The notes below the pieces were generated by a model, which worked only from the letters and a program-made list of their open reading frames with translations, made no database searches and was not told the origin of the DNA. A DNA stretch of 6,245 nucleotides from Gemmatimonadaceae bacterium (GTDB lineage: Bacteria > Gemmatimonadota > Gemmatimonadetes > Gemmatimonadales > Gemmatimonadaceae), in contig JANWKK010000080.1 of NCBI GenBank assembly GCA_025451425.1, forward strand, positions 1-6,245. Reading direction: 5' to 3'. Shown one piece after another: positions 1-6,165 of the stretch (its first letter is position 1; each line of letters begins with the position of its first letter). A program made the translations under genes and the position numbers.

Positions 1-1
1 C

Positions 2-562
2 CGGCATGCGGCACCATTGAGCGAGGCGGGGTATCGCATCGTCGGTCTGGACCTCGACGCGGCCGCGCTCGCTCGCGCATTACAAGGGGCGCCAGGCGCA
101 ACGTTCGTTCGGGCCGACAAGCGGCGTATGCCACTGGCCGCCGGCAGCGTCGAGGCAGCGATCTGCATGTGGCAGAGCTTCGGTCACTTCGACGCCAGGG
201 GGAACGAGGCGGTGCTCTCCGAGCTGGCGCGTGTGCTCGTGCCTAACGGCGTGCTCGTGATGGATCTCTACCATCGCGACGCGATCCGTGAGGGTGAGCG
301 AATCATCGAGCGGGATGGCGAGCGTGTGCACGAGTCGCGGCGGATGCGAGGTGACCGCTTACTCGTGCAGCTACGCTACGATTCGAGCGGCGACGAGGAT
401 TCGTTCGATTGGCGACTCTTCACGCCGGCGACACTGCAGGCGGCGGCTTCTGAGGCAGGGCTCGATGTCGTGCTGGTGTGCTCTGAGTTCGACGAACTGC
501 TCGAGGTGTCGCGCGAGCACGCGCGGATGCAGGTGGTGATGAGGAATCAGAACACATTGTAG
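2..562 (+). CDS. Class I SAM-dependent methyltransferase, 5'-truncated by window edge
   Basis: Likely transfers a methyl group from S-adenosylmethionine to an unidentified substrate in the cytoplasm. The reading frame is open from base 2 and begins RHAAPLSEAGYRIVGLDLD. In this family that stretch directly follows the glycine-rich SAM-binding motif I (usually GCGTGRH), so motif I and the true start lie upstream of the window. The first possible in-frame start codon seen, TTG at 17, is therefore not the real start. GLDLD carries the acidic residue that usually contacts the SAM ribose. ADKRRMPLAAGSVEAAICMW followed by GHFD matches the motif II-III region of Methyltransf_11/25 proteins, and ELARVLVPNGVLVMDLYH matches the later beta-strand region. 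The C-terminal part (DWRLFTPATLQAAASEAGLD) looks like the usual helix-strand end of this fold. The gene ends in TAG. Its substrate cannot be inferred, because the downstream gene is on the opposite strand. The family call is firm; the function is general only. Confidence 0.85.
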   Translation, partial: RHAAPLSEAGYRIVGLDLDAAALARALQGAPGATFVRADKRRMPLAAGSVEAAICMWQSFGHFDARGNEAVLSELARVLVPNGVLVMDLYHRDAIREGERIIERDGERVHESRRMRGDRLLVQLRYDSSGDEDSFDWRLFTPATLQAAASEAGLDVVLVCSEFDELLEVSREHARMQVVMRNQNTL

Positions 563-569
563 ATGAAAC

Positions 570-585
570 TGCACGACGCCGTGCA
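570..585 (+). terminator. Small hairpin just after the methyltransferase gene, possible weak terminator
   Basis: TGCACG (570-575) and CGTGCA (580-585) form a perfect 6-bp stem with a 4-base loop, starting 8 bases after the stop codon. No T-run follows, so it is not a classical intrinsic terminator. A stem this short may be chance. Confidence 0.2.
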
Positions 586-644
586 CATCTACAGACAGGC
601 GCGAATCGAGCCCGTGCGGGGCGTTGCGGTCCGAGTAGCACAGT

Positions 645-740
645 TGTCATCCTGATCGAAGCGAAGGATCTACTGACCTATGTTAGATGCCCGCCAGTAA
701 AACAAGGGACGCTAGATCCTTCGCTTCGCTCAGGATGACA
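645..740. repeat. 28-bp inverted repeat pair with 40-base spacer, probable dispersed intergenic repeat
   Basis: The left arm (645-672, beginning TGTCATCCTGATCGAAGCG) and right arm (713-740, ending CGCTTCGCTCAGGATGACA) are reverse complements at 27 of 28 positions. The one mismatch is T at 656 against the consensus G (CTGATCG versus CTGAGCG). The 40-base spacer (673-712) is not repetitive. The element fills the gap between two convergent genes and ends 8 bases from the deacetylase stop codon, so the RNA hairpin could protect or end transcripts from both sides, but neither strand has a T-run. TGTCATCCTGAGCGAAGCGAAGG-type sequences are, from general knowledge, a frequent intergenic repeat in several environmental bacterial phyla. 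I see no flanking target-site duplication and no transposase. Confidence 0.85.
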
Positions 741-747
741 GGGCGGT

Positions 748-1740
748 CTACTTCGCACTCGCCAGTCGTGGCTTGGGATCTCCGAGCTTCGCCATCCGCC
801 TAACGTACTCCGCCGCTTGGCCATGCGTCGCGAACCAGACCTTTCCCTTCGCGACCGAATCGATGTGGGCCAGCAGCTGCTCGAGCGCGATGATGCGCGA
901 CCGGTGACCTGAGATGTGAGGGTGCATGGTAAGCACGAACATCGTGCCTTCCTCGAGCGCTTTGTCGAATTCGTCCATCCACACGCGCGCGACCTCGCGC
1001 GGCGGGCTGTAGCTGTTGCCGCGTGGGTCGAAGAGCGGCGCGTCGTCGAGGATCCATTCGACCGGAATCTCTACCATGCCGGTCGGCTGGCCATCCTGCA
1101 GTAGCTCGTATGGTTTCTCGTCGGCCATGAGCGAACTCTCATAGCGGAACCCGAGGTCGCGCAGAATACCTAACGTATTGGGACTCATGTTCCAGCTGGG
1201 CGCACGGTACCCCGTCGGCTTGGTGCCGGTCATCTGTGTGAGCTCGGCGATCGCCTTCGTCAGCAATGCGCGTTCGGCGGAGTCGGGCCGCGTGGTGTTC
1301 ATCTCGTGAATCCACCCGTGCACGCCGAACTCGTGGCGTCCGCTCTGTTTGATCGCGGTCGCCATCTCGGGCGCGAGGGCGAGACTCACGGATGGAATGA
1401 AGAAGGTCGCGGGGACCTTGTAACGATCCAGCAACTTCAAGATGCGGCTCAAGCCTTCCCGCGAACCGTATTGACCCTGCGACAGAGAGCCGGGGTTCGG
1501 CTCGCCGAAGCGCAGCGCGACGGTCTCATTGTCGACGTCGAAGGACAACAGGACGGCAACGCGGGCGCCGTTTGGCCAGGCGTTAGGCTGCAGCGATTGG
1601 CCGGCGCGGACGGCGTTCACGACGGTGCGCACGGTGTCCATGCTCCACTTCCAGCCAGGCTTCACGTTCGCCGGCGTGGGCTGTGCCTGCGCGAGTAGCA
1701 AGGACGGGAGGAGAAGTAGGGGGAGAGTGAAACTCTTCAT
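748..1740 (-). CDS. Secreted polysaccharide deacetylase (NodB homology domain)
   Basis: Predicted 330-residue metal-dependent carbohydrate esterase that would remove N-acetyl groups from a glycan such as peptidoglycan or a secreted polysaccharide, outside the cytoplasmic membrane. Residues 1-18 (MKSFTLPLLLLPSLLLAQA) form a signal peptide. The NodB domain covers about 58-310. Motif 1 is SFDVDNE (66-72, Asp68 as base and Asp70 as metal ligand). Motif 2 is HGWIHE (141-146, metal ligands His141 and His145). Motif 3 is RAPSW (179-183). The last motif is LTMHPHISGHRSR (270-282), with the catalytic-pair histidine. The DVDNE and MHPHISGHRSR forms resemble the subgroup that includes Helicobacter PgdA and PuuE-type enzymes more than classical TFDDG chitin deacetylases. 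The ATG at 1740 is chosen because the signal peptide follows it and GGGAG (1747-1751 on the complement) lies 6 bases upstream. The open frame continues upstream to 2208, but only as a shadow of the adaptor gene. It is transcribed divergently from the efflux operon. The substrate is unknown. Confidence 0.9.
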   Translation of the reverse strand: MKSFTLPLLLLPSLLLAQAQPTPANVKPGWKWSMDTVRTVVNAVRAGQSLQPNAWPNGARVAVLLSFDVDNETVALRFGEPNPGSLSQGQYGSREGLSRILKLLDRYKVPATFFIPSVSLALAPEMATAIKQSGRHEFGVHGWIHEMNTTRPDSAERALLTKAIAELTQMTGTKPTGYRAPSWNMSPNTLGILRDLGFRYESSLMADEKPYELLQDGQPTGMVEIPVEWILDDAPLFDPRGNSYSPPREVARVWMDEFDKALEEGTMFVLTMHPHISGHRSRIIALEQLLAHIDSVAKGKVWFATHGQAAEYVRRMAKLGDPKPRLASAK

Positions 1741-1765
1741 GGTCAGCTCCCGGAAAAGTGGAGAG

Positions 1766-1794
1766 AGTATGCGGGTAAAGCTTTCCGATGTGAA
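1766..1794 (-). promoter_or_regulatory. Candidate sigma70-type promoter of the deacetylase gene
   Basis: On the minus strand, TTCACA (1789-1794; 5 of 6 to TTGACA) is followed after exactly 17 bases by CATACT (1766-1771; 4 of 6 to TATAAT). Transcription would start near 1759, giving a leader of about 19 bases that contains the GGGAG ribosome site. Position, spacing and leader length all fit, but the match is by eye. Confidence 0.45.
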
Positions 1795-1835
1795 GTGTTC
1801 CTGCGAGACCCTCTGGCGGACCCCTCGTCCATTCC

Positions 1836-1841
1836 TAAATT
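1836..1841 (+). promoter_or_regulatory. Candidate -10 element for the efflux operon (near-leaderless start)
   Basis: TAAATT at 1836-1841 fits the TANNNT -10 pattern and would place the transcription start near 1848, only about two bases before the adaptor ATG at 1850. There is no purine-rich ribosome site in the 20 bases upstream of that ATG, which fits a leaderless or near-leaderless mRNA. No convincing -35 is seen (CTGGCG at the 17-base spacing is poor). Confidence 0.3.
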
Positions 1842-1849
1842 CGCGCACT

Positions 1850-3118
1850 ATGGGCAGCCCCACACCGCTGCAAGATCTCTCCAAGCTCCGAATCGACCGC
1901 GATTCGCCTTCGCCGGGCGTCCGCCGAGCGGTGCTGCGAAATGCGATCTTTGCGCTGATCGTGTTCGGCATGGCGGCAGCGGTGCTGCTCGTGCTGCGTG
2001 CGCGATCGGTCGTGGCGGTGCAGACGATCGTCGTAACGGCGTCGGCCGACCCTGGTGCGAAGGCAGGCTCGGGAAGCGGCGCGACGAGTGTCACGGCCAA
2101 CGGGTACATCGTCGCTCGCACGCGCGCTTCCGTGTCCTCGAAAGTTCCGGGGCGACTCGCCTTTCTCGCTGTGAGCGAGGGATCGTTCGTGACGGAGGGC
2201 GAGATCATTGCCCGACTCGAGAATGGCGACTACGAAGCACAGGTCGCGGAAGCAAACGCGAACATCGCCACCAGCCACGCGCAGCTCGTCGAAGCCGAAG
2301 CAGATCGCGATCAGCAGGCGAATGACGCCAAGCGTCTGCGCGACATTCGAGCGCAGAACAAGCAGCTCGTGTCGCAGCAGGAAGTGGACGCGGCGGAAAC
2401 GAAGTTTGCGACGGCCGAGGCGCGAGTGAAGGCCGCGCAGGCGCGGGAGATTGCGTCCGAAGCGTCCTTGCGGTTCGCGCGTGTGAATCTCGCGAACACG
2501 GAGATCCGCGCGCCATTCACGGGCACGGTGCTGCGCAAGGAGGCGGAAGTCGGCGAGGTCGTTGCGCCGTCGGTAGGCGGAGGCCTCACGCGCGGCGCCG
2601 TCGTGACGATGGCCGATCTCAAAAGCCTCGAGGTCGAGGTCGACGTCAACGAAGCGTATATCGCGCGGCTGCGCAGCGGACAAGCCGCGCGTATCACGCT
2701 CGACGCGTATCCGGATACCTCATTTGCCGGGCGCGTTAGGCAAGTCGTGCCAACGGCCGACCGTCAACGGGCGACAGTCCAGGTGAAGGTGACGATCGTC
2801 GACCGCGATCCCCGCATCCTCCCCGAGATGGGCGCTCGCGTCGATTTCCTCGAGCCGGAAGCGAGGCTGGCCGGCGCGCCGACCGTTGCCGCCCCGCCAC
2901 GCATTCGCGTGCCGGCGACAGTCGTTCACGAAGAGAATGGTCAATCGATCGTCTGGGTGGTGCGCGACGGGCGACTCGAGTCGCGCGGCGTCGAGGCTGG
3001 GCCGACGAGCGCTGGATACCGCGAGATTCGCAAAGGGCTGTCGGGAGGCGAGATGCTGCTCTCGGGCGGCGTCGAACAGCCGCACGCCGGCATGCGCGTC
3101 AGTATTAGCAAATCCTAA
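1850..3118 (+). CDS. Membrane-fusion (HlyD/MacA/RND-adaptor type) periplasmic efflux adaptor subunit
   Basis: Predicted 422-residue adaptor linking an inner-membrane transporter to an outer-membrane channel across the periplasm. A short cytoplasmic N-terminus (QDLSKLRIDRDSP, 8-20) is followed by one membrane helix (about 31-50). Next come the first half of the lipoyl/barrel-sandwich domain (about 81-125, GYIVARTRASVSSKVPGRL), an alpha-helical hairpin rich in Ala, Glu and Gln that should form a coiled coil (about 126-213), the second lipoyl half with IRAPFTGTVLRKEAEVGEVV (219-238), a beta-barrel domain (about 258-335), and a membrane-proximal domain (about 350-420). The size and order are normal for the family. 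The ATG at 1850 is preferred because it gives the family-typical N-terminus. The frame is open further upstream (to 1529), but that stretch overlaps the deacetylase signal peptide on the other strand and encodes unrelated sequence. First gene of the operon; the ATPase gene starts 18 bases after its TAA stop. MacA-like by context, substrate unknown. Confidence 0.92.
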   Translation: MGSPTPLQDLSKLRIDRDSPSPGVRRAVLRNAIFALIVFGMAAAVLLVLRARSVVAVQTIVVTASADPGAKAGSGSGATSVTANGYIVARTRASVSSKVPGRLAFLAVSEGSFVTEGEIIARLENGDYEAQVAEANANIATSHAQLVEAEADRDQQANDAKRLRDIRAQNKQLVSQQEVDAAETKFATAEARVKAAQAREIASEASLRFARVNLANTEIRAPFTGTVLRKEAEVGEVVAPSVGGGLTRGAVVTMADLKSLEVEVDVNEAYIARLRSGQAARITLDAYPDTSFAGRVRQVVPTADRQRATVQVKVTIVDRDPRILPEMGARVDFLEPEARLAGAPTVAAPPRIRVPATVVHEENGQSIVWVVRDGRLESRGVEAGPTSAGYREIRKGLSGGEMLLSGGVEQPHAGMRVSISKS

Positions 3119-3124
3119 CACCGT

Positions 3125-3132
3125 AGGGAGGG
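3125..3132 (+). promoter_or_regulatory. Strong Shine-Dalgarno site of the ABC ATPase gene
   Basis: AGGGAGGG lies four bases before the ATG at 3137. It is the best ribosome site in the window and fixes the ATPase start. It shows that the initiation signal of this gene is intact even though the reading frame is interrupted downstream. Confidence 0.75.
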
Positions 3133-3136
3133 CATC

Positions 3137-3520
3137 ATGGCCCTGGTCGAGATTCGTGACGTCCACAAGTCGTTTCAGCGCGACACGCAGCGCATCGATG
3201 TATTCAACGGCATCACACTCGACATCGCCGAGGGGGACTTTCTCGCGCTCATGGGCCCGTCGGGCTCGGGCAAGTCGACGCTGCTCAATCTCATCGCGGG
3301 ACTCGATAAGCCGAACTCCGGCACGATTCTCGTCGCTGGATCCGAGGTGAGCTCGATGAAGCCGAGCCAGCTCGCGCCGTGGCGCGCGCGGCATGTGGGT
3401 TTCGTGTTTCAGCAGTTCAATCTGTTGCCCGTGCTGACGGCGTATCAGAACGTGGAGCTGCCGCTGTTGCTCACTCGACTCTCGAAGAAGGAGCGCGACG
3501 AGCGCGTCCGTCTGGCGTAA
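3137..3520 (+). CDS. N-terminal fragment of the ABC ATPase (Walker A and Q-loop half)
   Basis: What would be made if the TAA at 3518-3520 is real: 127 residues with a strong ribosome site, the aromatic A-loop region near Phe13 (VHKSF), Walker A (40-48) and the Q-loop (Gln92), ending at ERVRLA. It lacks the signature motif, Walker B and the H-loop, so it could bind nucleotide weakly at best and could not hydrolyse ATP as a normal dimer. It is a gene fragment rather than a separate gene. Confidence 0.6.
   Translation: MALVEIRDVHKSFQRDTQRIDVFNGITLDIAEGDFLALMGPSGSGKSTLLNLIAGLDKPNSGTILVAGSEVSSMKPSQLAPWRARHVGFVFQQFNLLPVLTAYQNVELPLLLTRLSKKERDERVRLA
3518..3520 (+). other. In-frame nonsense codon inside the ATPase gene
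   Basis: Codons GCG TAA GGC at 3515-3523. The surrounding eight bases, CGTAAGGC (3516-3523), differ at one base from the octamer CGTTAGGC that recurs through this window. With T at 3519 the codons would read GCG TTA GGC (Ala-Leu-Gly), the same Ala-Leu-Gly in the same frame that the intact octamer encodes in permease 1 at 4894-4902. Confidence 0.85.
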
Positions 3521-3544
3521 GGCGTTGTCGGTCTCGACGACCGG

Positions 3545-3862
3545 ATGGATCACTATCCGCGGCAGCTCTCGGGCGGCCAGGAGCAGCGCGTCAGCATCGC
3601 GCGCGCCATCGTCGCCGACCCGACGGTGATTCTCCTCGATGAGCCCACGGGCCAGCTCGACGGTAAAAGCTCGCAGGAGGTACTCAGCCTGCTGCGCCGG
3701 CTCAACAGCGAGTTCAAGAAAACCATCATCATCGTCACGCACGACGCGCACGCCGCCGAGCGGGCGACGACAGTGCTGCACCTCGAGAAGGGCGATCTCA
3801 TTCGCAGCGATGCGGTGCCGAGCCTTCGGTCCGCCGATGCCGCCGCAGGAATGCCACGATGA
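3545..3862 (+). CDS. C-terminal fragment of the ABC ATPase (signature, Walker B, H-loop half)
   Basis: A possible restart at ATG 3545, 24 bases after the nonsense codon and in the same frame, would give 105 residues starting [15 protein letters not shown]. It keeps the signature, Walker B and H-loop but has no Walker A. No ribosome site precedes this ATG, so translation would depend on reinitiation by ribosomes ending at 3520. Such reinitiation might keep translational coupling to permease 1 alive. The sequence itself is simply the rest of the interrupted ATPase. Confidence 0.55.
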   Translation: MDHYPRQLSGGQEQRVSIARAIVADPTVILLDEPTGQLDGKSSQEVLSLLRRLNSEFKKTIIIVTHDAHAAERATTVLHLEKGDLIRSDAVPSLRSADAAAGMPR

Positions 3863-5001
3863 AATACCTTCCGCTGGTTCTTGCCAATCTCGGTCGTCAC
3901 AAGCGGCGCACGATACTCACCATAACGAGCGTCGCTCTCGCGCTCTTTCTCTTTGCGTCGCTGCAGACAGTGGTCACGACGATTGGCAACGCTGCCACGC
4001 TTGGCAGCGTGCGGCGACTCGTCTCGACGAGCGCGACGGGAATCGTGTTCCCGCTTCCGATCTCCTACGCCAACCGCCTGCAGGCCACGCCGGGTATCGA
4101 AGCGGTGACGTTCGCGAACTGGTTCGGCGGTCGGTACGGCGACGGGAAGAAGTTCTTCGGCCAGTTCGCCGTCGACCCGAAGTCATATCTTGACATGTAC
4201 CCGGAGTTTTCGATCCCCGAGGATCAGAAGCAAGCCTTCATTCAAGAGCGCACCGCCGCGTTGATTGGCAAGGGGCTCATGAACACGTTCGGCTGGAAGC
4301 TGGGCCAGAACGTGACGTTGCAGGGCACGATCTACCCGGGCGATTGGACGTTCACGATCCGCGGTGTCTATACGCCGACCGACCCCGCGATCGGCGACGA
4401 CATGATGCTCTTCCATCACGATTATCTCGAGGAGCGCACGGGCAGGCAGGGGCTGGTCGGCTGGTACGTCGCGAGAATCGACCACCCGGATCGCGCGGCA
4501 ACGATCGCGAAGACGATCGACGACCAGTTCAGGAATTCATCATACCCTTCCAAGACCGGCACCGAGCGGGCTTTTAACGCCAGCTTTGCTACCATGTGGG
4601 GCAATGTGAGCTTGCTCATGGGGACGATCGGCATGGCTGTGGTGTTCGCGATTCTGCTCGTGACGGCGAACGCGATGATGATGAGCGCCCGCGAGCGGAC
4701 ACGAGAAGTTGCGATACTGAAGACGATCGGCTTCGGCGACAAGACGCTCTTCGGCGTTGTCATGCTCGAGGCGGCGGTCATCGCTGTCACCGGCGCGGTG
4801 ATCGGTCTCGGTGGCGCAAAGATTCTCTACAAGTCGACACACTTCAACGGCGGCGGCTTTCTCCCCGGCTTCGACGTAACCGGCGGCACGTTGGCGTTAG
4901 GCTCGACGGTCGCCCTCGTTCTCATGATCGCGAGCGGCGTCGTACCCGCGATTCGCGCGGCGCGACTGCCGGTCATCTCCGCGCTGAGGCAGGTCGAATG
5001 A
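3859..5001 (+). CDS. ABC transporter permease 1 (MacB/FtsX family)
   Basis: Predicted 380-residue inner-membrane subunit with the MacB/LolE layout of four membrane helices: about 18-40, 249-272, 294-318 and 344-364. A periplasmic domain (about 41-245, MacB_PCD-like) sits between the first two. The C-terminal FtsX domain contains the cytoplasmic coupling segment [17 protein letters not shown] (276-292), which contacts the ATPase, and ends with the family-typical [15 protein letters not shown] (363-377). The N-terminus ([17 protein letters not shown]) is also typical. The ATG overlaps the ATPase stop (ATGA at 3859-3862), with AGGA eight bases upstream, so the genes are translationally coupled. 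Length is normal for permeases whose ATPase is a separate protein. Probably pairs with permease 2 as a heterodimer. Sequence features place it in the mechanotransmission/type VII ABC group; whether it exports a drug, peptide, lipid or lipoprotein cannot be read from the sequence. Confidence 0.92.
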   Translation: MKYLPLVLANLGRHKRRTILTITSVALALFLFASLQTVVTTIGNAATLGSVRRLVSTSATGIVFPLPISYANRLQATPGIEAVTFANWFGGRYGDGKKFFGQFAVDPKSYLDMYPEFSIPEDQKQAFIQERTAALIGKGLMNTFGWKLGQNVTLQGTIYPGDWTFTIRGVYTPTDPAIGDDMMLFHHDYLEERTGRQGLVGWYVARIDHPDRAATIAKTIDDQFRNSSYPSKTGTERAFNASFATMWGNVSLLMGTIGMAVVFAILLVTANAMMMSARERTREVAILKTIGFGDKTLFGVVMLEAAVIAVTGAVIGLGGAKILYKSTHFNGGGFLPGFDVTGGTLALGSTVALVLMIASGVVPAIRAARLPVISALRQVE

Positions 5002-6164
5002 AGATTCCATTCATCTACAACGCGCGCAGCGTCCTGCAGCGCCCGGCGTCGACCGCCTTCACGGCGGTCGGTATCGCTCTCGTCGTCGCCGTGTTCATCG
5101 GCATGCTGGCGCTCGCCAACGGCTTTCGTGCCGCGCTCGCGCGCACAGGATCGGACAACAACGCGCTCATCCTGCGCCGCGGCTCGGATTCGGAGCTCTC
5201 GAGCGGGATCGACCGCGAAACGGCGAACCTCATCGCCACGTCGCCGCACGTCGCGCTCGCCGCTGATGGGCGTCCGCTGGTGAGCCCCGAGGTCTACGTA
5301 CTCGTGCCACTCGTTAGGGTTGGCAAGGATACCAACGCGGTCGGGAACGTTGTCGTTCGTGGCATCAGCGAGAAGGCGTGGGATGTGCGCGCCAACGTCC
5401 GCGTCGTCGACGGGGCGCGACCCGCCTCGGGACGTTCGGAGATCTGCGTCGGCACGAAGATCGTCGGCCGGTACAAGAACACGAACGTCGGCGACAAGCT
5501 CCGCTTCGCTGGGCGCAACTGGGACGTCGTGTGTCACTTCAGCGCCGGCGGCTCGGCTTTCGAGTCCGAGATCTGGGGCGAGAATGAGCAGTTCATGCCC
5601 GTGTTTCGGGGCCAGGTCTTTCAGTCCGTCTCGTTCCGCTTGAAGGATCCAGCGGCGTTCGAAGAGGCAAAGCGGGCGCTCGAGGGCGACAAGCGACTTC
5701 AGGTCGATGTGCACCGCGAGTCGACGTTTTACGTCGACCAATCGAAGCTGCTCGGCAGCATCCTTCAGTTCCTTGCGATCGTGATCACGAGCATCATGGC
5801 GGTCGGCGCGGTGTTCGGCGCGGTGAACACGATGTACGCCGCCGTCGCCGGACGCACGCCCGAGATCGCAGTGCTTCTCACGTTAGGCTTCCATCCGCGC
5901 AGCGTGTTGGCGAGCTTCCTCGTCGAGTCAGCGTTGATTGCCGCGATCGGGGGCGTGTTGGGCTGCCTGATCGCGCTGCCGGTCAACGGATTCGTTGCGA
6001 GCACGACCAACTGGTCGAACTTCAGCGAGATCGCATTCAATTTCCGCGTGACGCCGGGGCTTCTGCTCGCAGGGTTGATATTCGCGGTCGTCATGGGCGT
6101 GGCGGGTGGGTTCTTCCCGGCCAGAAGGGCGGCGAAGCTTCCCGTAGTGCAAGCGTTGAGGTAA
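4998..6164 (+). CDS. ABC transporter permease 2 (MacB/FtsX family)
   Basis: Predicted 388-residue inner-membrane subunit with the same architecture as permease 1: membrane helices at about 18-41, 251-279, 301-325 and 352-374, and a periplasmic domain at about 42-245. The C-terminal FtsX domain has the coupling segment AGRTPEIAVLLTLGF (284-298) and the ending PARRAAKLPVVQALR (374-388). The ATG at 4998 overlaps the permease 1 stop (ATGA), with GAGGCAGG just upstream. The frame is open back to 4596, but that part is a shadow of permease 1. The periplasmic domain differs clearly from that of permease 1, for instance by two cysteines (Cys150 and Cys179) in EICVG and DVVCH, which could form a disulfide in the periplasm. 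Two unlike permeases with one ATPase gene point to a heterodimer. Last gene of the operon. Confidence 0.92.
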   Translation: MKIPFIYNARSVLQRPASTAFTAVGIALVVAVFIGMLALANGFRAALARTGSDNNALILRRGSDSELSSGIDRETANLIATSPHVALAADGRPLVSPEVYVLVPLVRVGKDTNAVGNVVVRGISEKAWDVRANVRVVDGARPASGRSEICVGTKIVGRYKNTNVGDKLRFAGRNWDVVCHFSAGGSAFESEIWGENEQFMPVFRGQVFQSVSFRLKDPAAFEEAKRALEGDKRLQVDVHRESTFYVDQSKLLGSILQFLAIVITSIMAVGAVFGAVNTMYAAVAGRTPEIAVLLTLGFHPRSVLASFLVESALIAAIGGVLGCLIALPVNGFVASTTNWSNFSEIAFNFRVTPGLLLAGLIFAVVMGVAGGFFPARRAAKLPVVQALR

Positions 6165-6165
6165 G

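Larger units (their letters stand above)
3137..3862 (+). pseudogene. ABC transporter ATP-binding protein (LolD/MacB type) interrupted by an in-frame TAA
   Basis: ATP-hydrolysing subunit that should power the two downstream FtsX-type permeases at the cytoplasmic face. Read through the stop it would be 241 residues, the usual LolD/MacB-domain length. In order: Walker A GPSGSGKST (40-48), Q-loop FQQFN (91-95), stop at position 128, signature LSGGQ (144-148), Walker B VILLDEP (164-170, catalytic Glu169), D-loop region GQLD (172-175), and H-loop His202 in IIIVTHD (197-203). All motifs are present, and the frame is identical on both sides of the stop, so this is a single substitution and not a frameshift. 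The TAA (3518-3520) falls where relatives read A-L-x-x-V-G-L (here A-stop-G-V-V-G-L). A TTA-to-TAA change would explain it. It is either a recent inactivating mutation, a sequencing or assembly error, or a stop bypassed by readthrough. TAA also ends two other genes here (3118, 6164), so codon reassignment is unlikely. The 3' end overlaps permease 1 by ATGA. Confidence 0.85.

Noticed and set aside
17..562. A complete methyltransferase starting at TTG 17
   Set aside because: The frame is open to the window edge and encodes RHAAP, the normal continuation of motif I, so the gene is cut by the edge.
645..740. Miniature transposon (MITE) with target-site duplication
   Set aside because: The flanking bases (CAGT before, GGGC after) are not duplicated, so the repeat is reported only as an inverted repeat.
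1529..1849. N-terminal extension of the adaptor upstream of ATG 1850
   Set aside because: It overlaps the deacetylase start on the other strand and encodes no family-like sequence. ATG 1850 gives the typical short cytoplasmic tail and membrane helix.
1741..2208. N-terminal extension of the deacetylase on the minus strand
   Set aside because: The signal peptide and ribosome site place the start at 1740. The extension is antisense to the adaptor gene.
3518..3520. Stop-codon reassignment (TAA as sense)
   Set aside because: TAA ends the adaptor (3118) and permease 2 (6164) at sensible lengths, and no other gene here has an internal TAA.
2720..3781. Long antisense open frame (353 codons) on the minus strand
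   Set aside because: It is opposite the adaptor and ATPase genes, its translation is low-complexity (Arg, Ala, Asp, His rich), and it has no recognisable domain. Such frames are common in GC-rich DNA.
4596..4997. Upstream extension of permease 2
   Set aside because: It lies out of frame within permease 1. The ATGA overlap and the family-typical N-terminus at 4998 fix the start.
4827..5741. Long antisense open frame (304 codons) on the minus strand
   Set aside because: It is a shadow of permeases 1 and 2, with Arg/Asp-rich composition and no domain.
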